NCBI GenBank assembly: GCA_003427395.1
Contig: BFEA01000039.1
Span: 1,887,978 to 1,916,778 of the forward strand
DNA from: Chara braunii
Lineage: Eukaryota > Streptophyta > Charophyceae > Charales > Characeae
Length of the DNA: 28,801 bases
Direction: 5' to 3'
Shown here one piece after another: positions 9,857-19,159 of this stretch. Position numbers and translations under genes: made by a program. The notes beneath the pieces were generated by a model, which worked only from the letters and a program-made list of their open reading frames with translations, ran no database searches and was not told the DNA's origin. Position 1 is the first letter of the stretch, and every line of letters begins with the position of its first letter.

Positions 9857-12800
9857 CATGGAATGTGAGGGGGCTTGGGGACACAAATGGCAGATCGAAG
9901 AGGAGCAGATTGAGGGGGTGGATTCACGAATGGAAGGCTAATGTGATTCTAGTGCAAGAAACTAAACTCAACGACGGGAAAATTCACGATCTTGCAGCCT
10001 GGTGGAGGGCCCCTCAGGTGTGGGCCCCGGCACGAGGTACTCGGGGAGGAGTAGGGATCCTCCTACATCGGGATCTGCAGGCCCAGGTGATTGATGCAGA
10101 AACTGATGTTTGGGGGAGATGGGCATGGATGAAGGCGGCGATAGGGAACGAGGAATGGGTATTTATGACAGTCTATGCTCCGACGGATGCGGGGGAAAGG
10201 GCAAGATTCTTCAAAAGGCTGATGCATCACATACCAATGGCTGAGAAACTGGTGCTAGCCGGGGATTGGAATGTGTCCCTCGACGAGGCCCTTAGGCCCA
10301 GGTCTCCAACAGCAGATAGGCAAGATGTGCGTGCTCTGCTGGAATTCTGCTCGGAACTGGAACTCGCAGACCCGTTCCCGGTGCTGAATCCGAATGACCC
10401 GGGATATACCTGGGTCTCACATCTCTATAGGGACAGACAGGCGGTTACTAGAAGGAGGCTGGACTTCTTTCTGCTGGGCGAAGAACTGCAGAACAGGGTG
10501 ACAGCGGTCAGGCAAGTGTGTGACCCGTTGTCGGACCACAAACCGGTAGTGACAGATCTGCGAATGCAGATTGGAGTGGAGAGAGGGAAAGGCTTCTTTC
10601 GGTTGAACAGCCAAGTACTGGAGACCCCAGGGGTAAGAGAATGGGTGACATACCATATGAGGAAGTGGGAGGAAGCAAGAAGGTACTTTGAGAACGCTGC
10701 ACAGTGGTTAGATGGAGGGTTAGCAATTGCTACAGGGGTACTAGATGTGATATCTAGAACCTTGGCGAGGGAAAGAAACAAAAAAGAGGCGGACTGCAAG
10801 AGAAGAGTCGAGGAGGCAGAGTTGAGAATGGAGGGACACCCAATCTCGGCTATGGTTTGGGCTGCAGAACGGGAGAGGCGTTTGTCGGAGTGGGATAATT
10901 TGCAAGCAGAGAAGGAGAAACGGTGGACAGAGCTACTCAAAGTGAAAGGGATCGAAACCAATGACAAGATGTCAAAGGAGACGTTCCAAAGACTCCAGCC
11001 TAGCGGAACACATCATCAGACGATCGAGCTCAGACACCTGTTTGACGCCGCGGTTCCACCGGCGTGCTCAGCGCCGGGCATGCTGCAGTATGCAAGTCTT
11101 TACTACGCGGATATCCTCACCACCAGGCGACCGCAAGATGACGTTAACTCTGACCTCTCTGTGGACTCGGACATGTGGGACGACACTTCGGTCAGACTCC
11201 AAACCACAACAAGACTGGACCTGGACAGGCCAATCACGATGGAAGAAACAAGGCAAACGCTGAAGTCCATGGCGAAGGGGAAGTCGCCAAGTGTGGACGG
11301 GCTGACGGTGGAGTTTTACTCAGCAAACTGGGAGGCACTCGGACGTCAGCTGGTAGAAGTCTACAATGAAGTCTTGACAGGAGGCCGGTTGGGGAAGGGT
11401 ATGACGCACGGCATCATCTCGGTCCTGTTTAAGAAGGGTGACAAGGCGGAAGTTAGGAACTGGCGACCATCTCCCTCCTTAATGTCTCGTATAAGATTCT
11501 GGCAAAAACGCTGGCCCGGAGATTAGCCAGATACTTACCGGACCTAATAGAGAAGGACCAGGGGGCATTTGTGCAGGGCCGTTCAATATTCAATAATATT
11601 GTAATGGCCATCGAAACACTGGAAATAGTGCAGAGGGAAGAACTGGACACGGTGGGGTGGGCGTTCACACTCACCACACTGAGGAGAATGGGCTTCGGGC
11701 GGGGTTTCTGCGCATGGGTGATCGCTATGTATACGCTGTCAACTTCGGCAGTCATGATCAATGGGCATGTGTCAGAGGCCTTCCCTCTGTCGAGGTCACT
11801 TAGACAAGGGTGCCCGCTGGCGCCACTGGTCTTCGTATTGCAGTTGGAGGTCCTGCTGAACAAGATTCGGAGGCATCCCAACATTAGAGGCTTGGAACTG
11901 CACAGGGGTGAAGAGTGCCGGGTGAAGGCCCTAGCGGACGATTTGTCTGCGGTAAGCTCCAACACCGAAACCTCGTTGAAGGCTCTCAAAGAATGCATTG
12001 GAGAGTATGCAAGGCTATCAGAGGCAACCATGAACTGGAATAAGTCCACGTACCTGCTGCCCACACAGTTTACACTGAAGGCAGAATGGGGCATGAAGAG
12101 AGTGGAGGATGGGGAGGAGGAGCGCTTCCTGGGGGTTCTGGTCAGCATGCAGANCGAGTCGTCTACTCAAGGTCTGTTATTGCAACAACGTGTGTCAGCT
12201 AGACTCAGACTATGGGGAATTGCGTTTCATTTGTCCCTAATCGGGAGGGCACTGGTCACCAACGTGGCTCTTTTCTCAATCCTATGGTTCGTGACCACGG
12301 TCAGGGAGTTAGCAGAGGGTGTGATCAAAGCAATTAGACGCCTGGCTTCCAGATTTACCTGGAAACCAAGAGCGCAGGCAAATGAAGGTTACATCTCCAA
12401 GGTAGCCTTTGATACTCTGTCCTTCCCCAGATCGGAAGGTGGCCTGGGTCTTATGGACCCGGCCCGTAGGAACCAGTCCCAGCTTCGTTGCTGGGTTGCC
12501 AGGGTTGCAACACAGAACACAAATGAGCAGTGGGTGATTTTGGCCGAAAGAATTTTGATGGATGAATGGGAACTGTGCAGGCCGGAGGATGTGTGGGTAT
12601 GTTGGTTCTTACCTTCTTTCAGGAAGAGGAGATTGAAGTCAGTGTTCTGGGAAGCTATCCGGAAAGCCTGGAAGAAGGTCCCCCCGGATGTGAGGTCTCC
12701 GCCGTCTACCAAGGAAGAAGTGTTGGCTCAAGTCTTGTTCGAAAACCCCGCCATTTTGGACCAATCCGGGGAAAGTTTTGCTGCAAATGGAGCCACAGGG

Positions 12801-14060
12801 TTGTTCGGGCTCAGCTGGATCAAGCGTGGGGTAGTGCGGATCGCGGACATCTGGTCCACGCTGTTAGGGACCTGGGCACCTGTCTCAGAGATTAAAGCTT
12901 CACTCAGAGGCCTGCACAGAGTAGAAGAGCACAGGGACCAAGTTATTAATGCCATCCCTCAGTCTTGGTTAGATCTGCTGGGACCGGAGGGATTGGATCC
13001 TCCAGGCACATGGTACACTTCGACACAGGAGGAGGAGGCGAATGTGGTTTGGAAAGTAACATAAATCACCGAGAGCGGGTTCAGAAAGGTGGAGAGGTGG
13101 AAATGCGAGGGCCCAAGGAACAAACTGTCATTTGTGGAAGAAGAAGTGATTCGCGTCTGGGACAACCCTGCTCAGATCAGGGTGGTGGAGGACCGGAGCA
13201 GACGACCGGCAGCAGAAGTTGTCACGTGGATAGGAAAGGTTCCTCTGAGAAAACTGTGCATTGATCCTACGGCATGGGGCTGGTCCGCTAACGGGAGTTC
13301 AAATCAAGTCTTGTACTTGAGAGACTATACAGTCTCCAACGGATATCGTCTAGCGGCAGGTAACCTCAAAACACCGGCCAAAATTGCCATCCCCCGCTGG
13401 CAAGCAATCTGTTCGGAAGACTTATCTGACTCGGAGTCGGAGTTTACAAGATTATGGGAGGCCCTGGCCAATTTACCGAATGGCAAACAAGTTAGCATAC
13501 TGTGGATGCTGTCGTTGTTAGTCACACCTTCGGCTGTTTGGTGTTTGAGCAAAGGAATGGAGGTAAATGTAGGTTGCTCGAGGTGCCGATGGCCGTTCGA
13601 GTCCACACGTCACCTGTGGNGGGACTGTCCCGCCTCCAAACGAGTCTGGGATTNGTGGGCATACCACTGGAAGGAACTTGGGGGCCAAGAGGTGCAGTGG
13701 GGAGAGAGATGGGTTCTCCTGGGATTTCTTCCCCCAGGGGTATCCGGGAAAAGAGGATGGGGATACATTGCGCACGTGATGAGAGGAGTGATCTGCGAAG
13801 TCATTTGGATGGAAAGAAACAGGTCGAGATTTCAGGGGAGACCTTTCTCCGACCTGGAAACCAAGAGCCACATAAAGCGAAGCCTGAAACTGGCGATCAG
13901 AGTGGACTGGAGGAGGAAAGCGAAATGCGGCAAGGGTGACAGGAAACATCTCAGGTGGTTTCTACGCACTTGGGCGAGAACGCACAGGCTGGCGGAAGTG
14001 CACAACAGGAAGGGGCTGATTCTGTCCAACTGGGTCCTGGATGTTAGCAACAACACGTAG
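9835..14060 (+). pseudogene. LINE ORF2 (endonuclease / reverse transcriptase), broken
   Basis: Endonuclease, residues 1-240 counted from the TTG at 9835, looks complete: WN (10), QE (42), GDWN (144-146), LDF (210) and SDH (234-235). Reverse transcriptase follows: FKKGD and RNWRP (to about 11468), then a one-base frameshift into the frame that runs from 11469 to 13064. That frame has QGAFVQGR, RQGCPLAPLVF and ALADD, the catalytic C box. The block that should carry the A-box Asp is missing: LDT runs straight into VGWAF at about 11650. A TAA at 13062-13064 interrupts the frame. A CX2CX8HX4C zinc motif near 13577-13633 ends the protein. No RNase H domain was seen. Confidence 0.92.
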
Positions 14061-14669
14061 TGGCCTGAGAGAGTAGGGTGGGAGCGAGGAAAGCAATTCC
14101 GGAGGGAGGGGAGCTCAGAGTCCGGGGGGGCTCCCTCGAACGGAGGGGCCCCGAGTACCAGGGCACTCGGTCTTCTAGGGCCGCAGTGGGCCTTTAGGTG
14201 AGTGCCAGTAGGGCAGGGACGCAGTCCGCTGGGCCGACTTAGTCCCAGTTCGAATCCCTGTTCCTGTTAAAGGAACAAGCCTCCTGCGACATTGGGAGGG
14301 AAGAAGTCTGGCTTAACTCTAGTAAACTATGCTTTATTCAGTCTTTGCTGTAATGCTTGATGTTTGATTGAGTATCCCTCAGTAGGAAAGGTCATTTTAG
14401 TTGGCCAGACTCTCGGTATAGTTAACATAGCTTCGAAGAAGGTGGGAGCTGAGTGTAGAAGAAGGGGTAACAGTTTGGTTGTACTGCAAGGCTCGGATAT
14501 GTTAGTGAAACTGTATAGGACTTTGGAAAGTTGGCAGATTCAACTTTTCGCAGGTGCCAGCCTGTAAGCTAAGCTGGCTGATGCTGTCAGTACCTCCGGG
14601 TAGAATTGTGAGGTCCCCGGCCTCTGTTGTTGGATATAAGGAAAGGAAAGAGATGGGGTTCAGATGTCC
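14061..14669 (+). other. LINE 3' untranslated region
   Basis: Non-coding between the ORF2 stop (TAG, 14058-14060) and the poly(A) run at 14670-14690. It starts G-rich (14080-14230) and becomes AT-richer. It includes GGTTCAGATG just before the tail. This would be the part recognised by the reverse transcriptase, but I see no obvious stem-loop shared with the SINEs in the window. Confidence 0.7.
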
Positions 14670-14786
14670 AAAAAAAAAAAAAAAAAAAAATCAACAAATT
14701 GAGTGCAGATGACACCCACTCTGTCCGCTTTCTGGCCGGCCGTCTGAGCAACAACCCGGGTTCCCCTGGTTGACCCCTGGTACGTA

Positions 14787-14901
14787 TAGCTAGTCTTCCC
14801 CCGAACAAAACGTACGGTGATTCTGCCTGTATGTGTGACTCAACTTTCACTCCAGATGGAGTGAGAACAACAGGACGTTCTCATTGGGAGAAGGCGGGTA
14901 G
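14787..14901. mobile_element. Diverged MITE of the CTTCCCCCGAA family
   Basis: The left arm contains CTTCCCCCGAACAAAACGTA. The right arm, reverse-complemented, contains CTACCCGCCTTCTCCCAATG and AGAACGTCC. The centre is a short hairpin, TTCACTCCA-GA-TGGAGTGAGAA. It resembles the better-preserved copies at 16931 and 20336 but both arms have drifted, so the boundaries are approximate. Confidence 0.5.
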
Positions 14902-15212
14902 AGGCTGCATCCGACCACATCCATCATGGTTGGAAAGCCCTTGGGCACTAGATTAGGTAATGTTCTGAATCCACAGCGTGGGAGGATTTCACACAGAATG
15001 AGCAGATGCGAGATACAACACGCTTTCTATTCTAAGCGTGAGCGTGAATACAGCCACGTGTCGCGCCGAGAGTCGTCCATCTGCCCGCATACCCGTTCCT
15101 TCTCCCGGGATCTCGTATTGGGGAGATACAGCCACGTGTCCATCTTGCCTGGTTCTGTGAACTCGCATCACGTCTAACTGCAAGGCACATTGAGATGCAG
15201 ACATCTACCTTG

Positions 15213-15268
15213 AATGAGCATTTCAGTCGAAGTTACTGAAATGAGCATTCCAGTCGAAGTTAATGAAA
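15213..15268. repeat. Two tandem copies of a ~27-bp unit
   Basis: ATGAGCATTTCAGTCGAAGT at about 15213 is repeated as ATGAGCATTCCAGTCGAAGT at about 15241. Each is followed by TACTGA or TAATGA, so the two units differ at only a few positions. No function is suggested by the sequence. Confidence 0.85.
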
Positions 15269-15507
15269 TCTTCGGGGGGCTTTGGTTGAGAGTTGCTTAC
15301 TGATCATAATTTGTTAATGATGATGATTCTAGTGTAGATCTTCTTTTCAAGTGTCTTTTGACGCTTTTCCTATAGCAGTCTTTAACTGTGAACTTCCACA
15401 GTCGTAGCGGTTTTCACGCTTCCCATTCGCATTCTGGTGGGGATTGGACAGGGAGCGAGCAGATCGAGGTTGCCAATCTATACTTCCAGAGGGCAGTTGT
15501 TGTTTTT

Positions 15508-15535
15508 TTGTTTTGTTTTGTTTGTTTGTTTGTTT

Positions 15536-15572
<37 letters not shown>
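15508..15572. repeat. T-rich run
   Basis: A (TTTG)n stretch passes into about 33 T. On the minus strand this is a poly(A) tail preceded by GGGCTTAAAAAATAGC, so it may be the 3' end of a minus-strand retroposon. The plus-strand SINE starts immediately beyond it. Confidence 0.85.
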
Positions 15573-15576
<4 letters not shown>

Positions 15577-15600
15577 CTATTTTTTAAGCCCAAGCAATTC

Positions 15601-16019
15601 AATTGCCTAGCTCAGTTGGCAAGGCACGCAAGTGGCAGGTCTTGGGTTCAATCCCCATTGGCCTCATGATCCTTCCTGGGCAAGATTGGCGCCCGCCACC
15701 TAAAGATATGTCGTTGGTCCCCCCCCCCCCAAGTGGCATTGAGCAGAGACTGCTGATGTTCATAGGGGGAGGGAGGGGACCTGAGGGGAGGCACAGCGAC
15801 TGGCCCATCGAAGAAGCTCTTTCGGTCCTGATACTACCGGCTGACCCCTGGCCGGTATCACCCACCTGCTGTAGCATGTATGGCACCTGCTGGTGGGTGC
15901 AGCTCCTGCATGTTCCCTCATTGGAGGCTTGAGCACGGATGTGGCTGCTATGGGGTTCTCTCTAATACTGTAATGACAATAAATCTAATACTATACTGAC
16001 AATAATAAAGGCCTGAGAG
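15601..16019 (+). mobile_element. tRNA-derived SINE, plus strand
   Basis: The head has a clear A box (TAGCTCAGTTGG, about 15608) and B box (GGGTTCAATCCCC, about 15644), as in a tRNA promoter. The ~300-bp body matches the minus-strand copy at 2410-2890, and the tail has AATAAATCTAAT and AATAATAAAGGCCTG. A C-run at 15720-15729 is copy-specific. The better B box here makes this the less decayed copy of the two. Target-site duplications are not clear. Confidence 0.85.
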
Positions 16020-16225
16020 GGCAGTTTTTTCCCTTCCTTGATACTCTTGCCTTGATAAGTGCTGTCATGATTATTCTGTCTTTGTTTCTAGCTAACCTGA
16101 ATAGTCCAGGTCTGGCCACTTTAGGTTTAGAGGTTAGGGGTTCTTAGGGGTTTGCGAGAGAAATTTCACCTTTCCATGGACATCTGCTGCAGGCTGTGGG
16201 GTCCTGTCCTGGAAACAGTTTTTTG

Positions 16226-16229
<4 letters not shown>

Positions 16230-16283
<54 letters not shown>
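16230..16283. repeat. Poly(A) run, ~54 bp
   Basis: A continuous A tract follows CAGTTTTTTGCAGC. It may be the tail of a plus-strand retroposon, but the preceding 200 bp show no recognisable body. Confidence 0.9.
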
Positions 16284-16286
<3 letters not shown>

Positions 16287-16355
16287 GAAAAGGTCTTTAT
16301 GGAATTGACAAAAAATGCGAGAAAATAGTTTATTAATCACGAAAACCGTGTCGCA

Positions 16356-16453
16356 CCGTTGAGCTAGCTCAACTCAACGGTGCAAGTGGGACATGGCCCC
16401 CGGTTTCAGCTTATGTAATAAAGTTTGATTTCCCAGGAAAAAAAAAAAAAAAA
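16356..16453 (+). mobile_element. Short tRNA-SINE-like element with poly(A) tail
   Basis: CCGTTGAGCTAGCTCAACTC, then AACGGTGCAAGTGGGACATG, then GGTTTCAGC and a body of about 30 bp ending in an A-run at 16439-16453. TAGCTCAAC-type sequence suits an A box. The core word also occurs inverted at 4920-5000. Compared with that copy, five bases (CAACT/TCAAC) are duplicated in the palindrome. Confidence 0.6.
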
Positions 16454-16797
16454 TCCACAAACTTCAATGGATGATGGTAGCAGTAGGCATGTGTCACACA
16501 ATGGGTCGTGTCATCATTTTTGACATGTGATGCTGCATCGATTGCCGCATTGCTGACAGCTTACACCTCAGAGCGCGGTCCGAAATAGGCAGTGGTGATC
16601 ATCCTGGAAAACGATGTCCTTCCTTATTATTATTATTATAAATTTATAATATTACAATAATAACTAGGGTTTCACACAAGGACTTTTCGGACTGAATCTG
16701 GCCACAAGTGTGGAGATGTCCCTAGTGTGAATATATGCCCAAAGTTGCAATGCAATTGACTGTATTGTACCTTTGGCAGGAACTTGTCTGATTACTG

Positions 16798-16915
16798 GAC
16801 GAGTTCTAGTGTGAGTTCTAGTGTGAGTCCTAATGTGCGTTCTAGCGTGAGTTCTACTATAGTGAGGTCTAGTGTCAACTCTAGGGTGAGTTCGAGTGTG
16901 CGTACCAGACTAGTG
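16798..16915. repeat. Degenerate 12-bp tandem repeat
   Basis: Variants of GTGAGTTCTAGT are repeated about ten times with single-base drift. In one frame it reads Ser/Val-rich (SSVSS), a by-product of the 12-bp period. It lies just upstream of a MITE and the third visible exon. Confidence 0.85.
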
Positions 16916-16930
16916 AACTTATCTCATGAC

Positions 16931-17039
16931 TACCCTCTTCCCCCGGATACAACGTACGGTAATTATAGCTGTATTTGGAGTATCTTTCAGTCTAAATACA
17001 GTTATAATGACCGTACGTTGTATTCGGGGGAAGAGGGTA
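16931..17039. mobile_element. MITE with ~45-bp terminal inverted repeats, copy A
   Basis: Begins TACCCTCTTCCCCCGGATAC and ends GTATTCGGGGGAAGAGGGTA (reversed arm). Arms extend through ACGTACGGT and ATTATAGCTGTATTT (left), mirrored as AAATACAGTTATAATGACCG (right). GAC flanks it on both sides (16928-16930 and 17040-17042), a possible 3-bp target duplication. It is 109 bp long with a ~15-bp loop, so RNA from here would fold into a long hairpin only 62 nt before the exon acceptor. Confidence 0.85.
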
Positions 17040-17101
17040 GACGAGTTCTTAATATTTGCTTTCTGTGACTGTCTTCTCCATGGTGGAGGGGTTTCTTGCA
17101 G

Positions 17102-17181
17102 GTGAGAACGTCGAACCTGGTCCTCTGGAAGAAGCGATACTGAAGAGCAATCTGATATCGCAGGTTATGTTGGTTGGGCAG
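17102..17181 (+). CDS. AAE15/AAE16: AAE15/16-type acyl-activating enzyme, third visible exon
   Basis: Enters after TTTCTTGCAG with the last two bases of a Gly codon split by the giant intron. It reads ENVEPGPLEEAI, then SNLISQVMLVGQ, and ends in phase 0 at GTCGGT (17182). SGENVEP and the following LEEAI helix are conserved in the C-terminal lid domain of AAE15/16 proteins, which swings over the active site between the adenylation and thioester steps. The 80-nt exon restores the frame exactly across 13.6 kb of intron, which supports both splice calls. Confidence 0.9.
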
Positions 17182-17510
17182 GTCGGTTGGAAATTCTGAC
17201 GATTCCACTCTCCTCCTCCTCCTCCTCCAACCTCGTCCCCTCCTTCTCCCCCTCTCCCTCTCCCTCTCCCCCTCTCCCTCTCCCAGAAGAGAGGCATACT
17301 CCTATTATGGCTATGGATTCATTCGAGTTTTGGTTTAGCGTTCACCTTCGTTCTGTCAGAAGCCTGCTCAACTATGGATGCCCAAGCTTATGACTTTGAA
17401 GACTCCAACAAGTATAACTGGGACTGTGGCATGCATAGTCAGATATTCCGCCTTTTGCTTATTCGAAAAGAAAAAGGAAAAAACTGCAAGGAACCTTCCC
17501 CTGTGGAGAA

Positions 17511-17614
17511 ACACAGACCAGTCCTTCGGGACATCCATTAAAATTGGAACGATACAGAGAAGATTAGTATGGCCCCTGCGCAAAGTGGGGGGGGGGAGAG
17601 GGGAACTCAGACCA
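17511..17614 (+). pseudogene. 3'-truncated U6 snRNA retrocopy with target-site duplication
   Basis: 17521-17584 matches the first ~64 nt of plant U6: GTCCTTCGGGACATCC, then TAAAATTGGAACGATACAGA, GAAGATTAG and ATGGCCCCTGCGCAA. The ACAGAGA box is intact, but the AGC triad reads AGT. The U6 sequence stops abruptly and a G-run follows (17586-17596). Flanking ACACAGACCA (17511-17520) and ACTCAGACCA (17605-17614) differ by one base and look like a target-site duplication, so this is a retroposed copy. It lacks the 3' stem and terminator and cannot be a working U6. Confidence 0.88.
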
Positions 17615-17812
17615 CACGCATCATGAACTCTCACTTGACCAACAAACACACGGCGGCAAGGCAGTTAGCAGAATTGACAAGGAGATGATCACATGAGCAC
17701 AAGAATGAAAACTATCTGACTCTCTTGGTGATGAAAGGCCCCGTTTTGGCATCCAGCGAATTACAACAACAACGATAGGTCATCTCTGCTCTCGCTGGTC
17801 TTTGTACCCGCC

Positions 17813-17927
17813 CTACGGTCGTTACTCTAACAGAACGTCCGGTCATTATAGCTGCATTTGAGGGCAACTTTCAGTCTAGATACTGCTATAATGACTGGAC
17901 ATTTCTGTTCACGTGAAGACGGTAATG
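17813..17927. mobile_element. MITE of the same family, diverged copy C
   Basis: The left arm AACAGAACGTCCGGTCATTA plus TAGCTGCAT pairs with the right arm, whose reverse complement reads AACAGAAATGTCCAGTCATT plus ATAGCAGTAT. The shared word GTCATTATAGC links it to copies A and B. The outer CTTCCCCC part is degraded, so the ends are approximate. Confidence 0.7.
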
Positions 17928-18412
17928 GTCACCTGCTCTATCATCTACTCTATCCTTATACTGCACCGTCCCTAAGAGTCCCATGCCTCAGAGTCCCATT
18001 CCGCTTCCACTTCTGCTGCTGAGCACTTGAAGAGTCTGACCCTACAGGAGCTCTCCCTGCCGACCACCAGGTAAGTACCCTCCAACTCTCCTTTTCTCCG
18101 TGGTTTCCTCTTTCCCAAGGATCTGCCCGTTCAGCGCCTTATTCCCTTTTTTTTTTTTTTTTCACCTTATTCCATCTCAGCGCCGCACGTCTGTGGGGCC
18201 AACCTGTTTTTCCGGTGCCCGAACTGCTCTGGCGGTGGCCTTCTTCCCAGCGCCCAAACTGCCATGGCGCCATCCTTGGTGATCTCTCTAAGCCCGGCTG
18301 TTGCTGGCGCTGCCTGTTGGCAGAAGCCACTCCTTCCTCCAATTAGCTCGGCTCACTATGAGCGCCCGCCGCCCAGCAGTATATTTGGCGAACTCCGTCC
18401 GATCAAGACATC

Positions 18413-18592
18413 CTTTTTTTTTTTTTTTGAAAAGGTGTGATGGCCTCGATATATCATTGTCAAACTGACCGGCTTTACGTAAATTCAGAGTTCTTTTACT
18501 CTTCTGAGTTCACGAGGACTCGAATTGAGGTCTGTCTTTCAACAGCTGACAGATGCACCAACTGAGCCAGGCCTGTCGGTACCAAGACGTCT
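18413..18592 (-). mobile_element. tRNA-derived SINE, second family, minus strand
   Basis: On the minus strand the head reads CCTGGCTCAGTTGGTGCATC (A box), then ATTCGAGTCCTCGTG (B box). The body of about 100 bp ends in a poly(A) tail (plus-strand T-run 18414-18428). CAAGACATC (18404-18412) and CAAGACGTC (18593-18601) flank it with one mismatch and fit a target-site duplication. It is about 180 bp long. The body differs from the SINE at 15601, so this is a separate family. Confidence 0.8.
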
Positions 18593-19159
18593 TTGACTTA
18601 CTCGGGCCCTTCCTGAATGCTTCGGCCAGGCTTCTCTTGAGCCGAGAGGGGCTGCCTTCCCAAGACTTCCGGTTTCACCCGTGCCCTACTAGCTCCCAGA
18701 TGGCCTGGTCGGGCCGAACCTGACCGGGTTTTATGATTTTATCCCTTTGGCCTGAGCCCAGGGCCTACCGGAACCCAGGGCCTACCAGAACCCAGGGTTG
18801 TCACAAAAAAAAAACAAGATTTTTTTTTTTGTTTTTTTGTTTTTTTTGTTTTGTTTTGTTTTGTTTTGTTTTAATGCCACTTGTTTTCATGTTTTACCAA
18901 TACTCTGAGACATTTGACATCCTCTCTTTTTTTTTTTATGTTTTTTTTTGCGTTACCTTCACCGACACCTGGCTGTCTCTGGCTGGCTCGATGTCCAGCC
19001 GGACAAGGTGCCACCGAAGGTCCCAGTAGCCACAGTGCAAAATAGGAAAAAAGAGACGCATCGCAAAACAACTGTTGGCTGACGGTCCCCACAGTATTCC
19101 TTATCGAATGAAGATTAAGAAACTGTAGTATTTGTTCTCCTGAGCTTAATCTTCTCCTT

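Larger units (their letters stand above)
7093..14690 (+). mobile_element. L1-type LINE retrotransposon, defective, with poly(A) tail
   Basis: Order is ORF1 (gag-like, CCHC knuckle), then ORF2 (apurinic-type endonuclease, reverse transcriptase, C-terminal zinc motif), then a ~610-bp 3' untranslated region and an A-run at 14670-14690. This is the layout of plant L1-clade LINEs. It lies in the same orientation as the host gene, inside its largest intron. Both ORFs are broken, so it is not autonomous. No clear target-site duplication was found, which leaves the 5' boundary open. Ambiguous bases sit at 12154, 13620 and 13654. Confidence 0.93.
3543..17101 (+). other. Giant intron (13,559 bp) hosting the LINE
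   Basis: The donor is GTAATG after SSG; the acceptor TTTCTTGCAG at 17092-17101 resumes the same codon. The intron contains inverted-repeat elements, a 7.6-kb LINE body plus leader, SINE heads, long A-runs and MITEs. All are in normal intronic position and do not interrupt coding sequence. 4640-4950 is AT-rich sequence with no feature I can name. Confidence 0.85.

Noticed and set aside
17521-17584. Possible functional U6 snRNA gene
   Set aside because: 3' third missing, AGC triad changed, no upstream promoter element, and flanking duplication shows it is a retrocopy.
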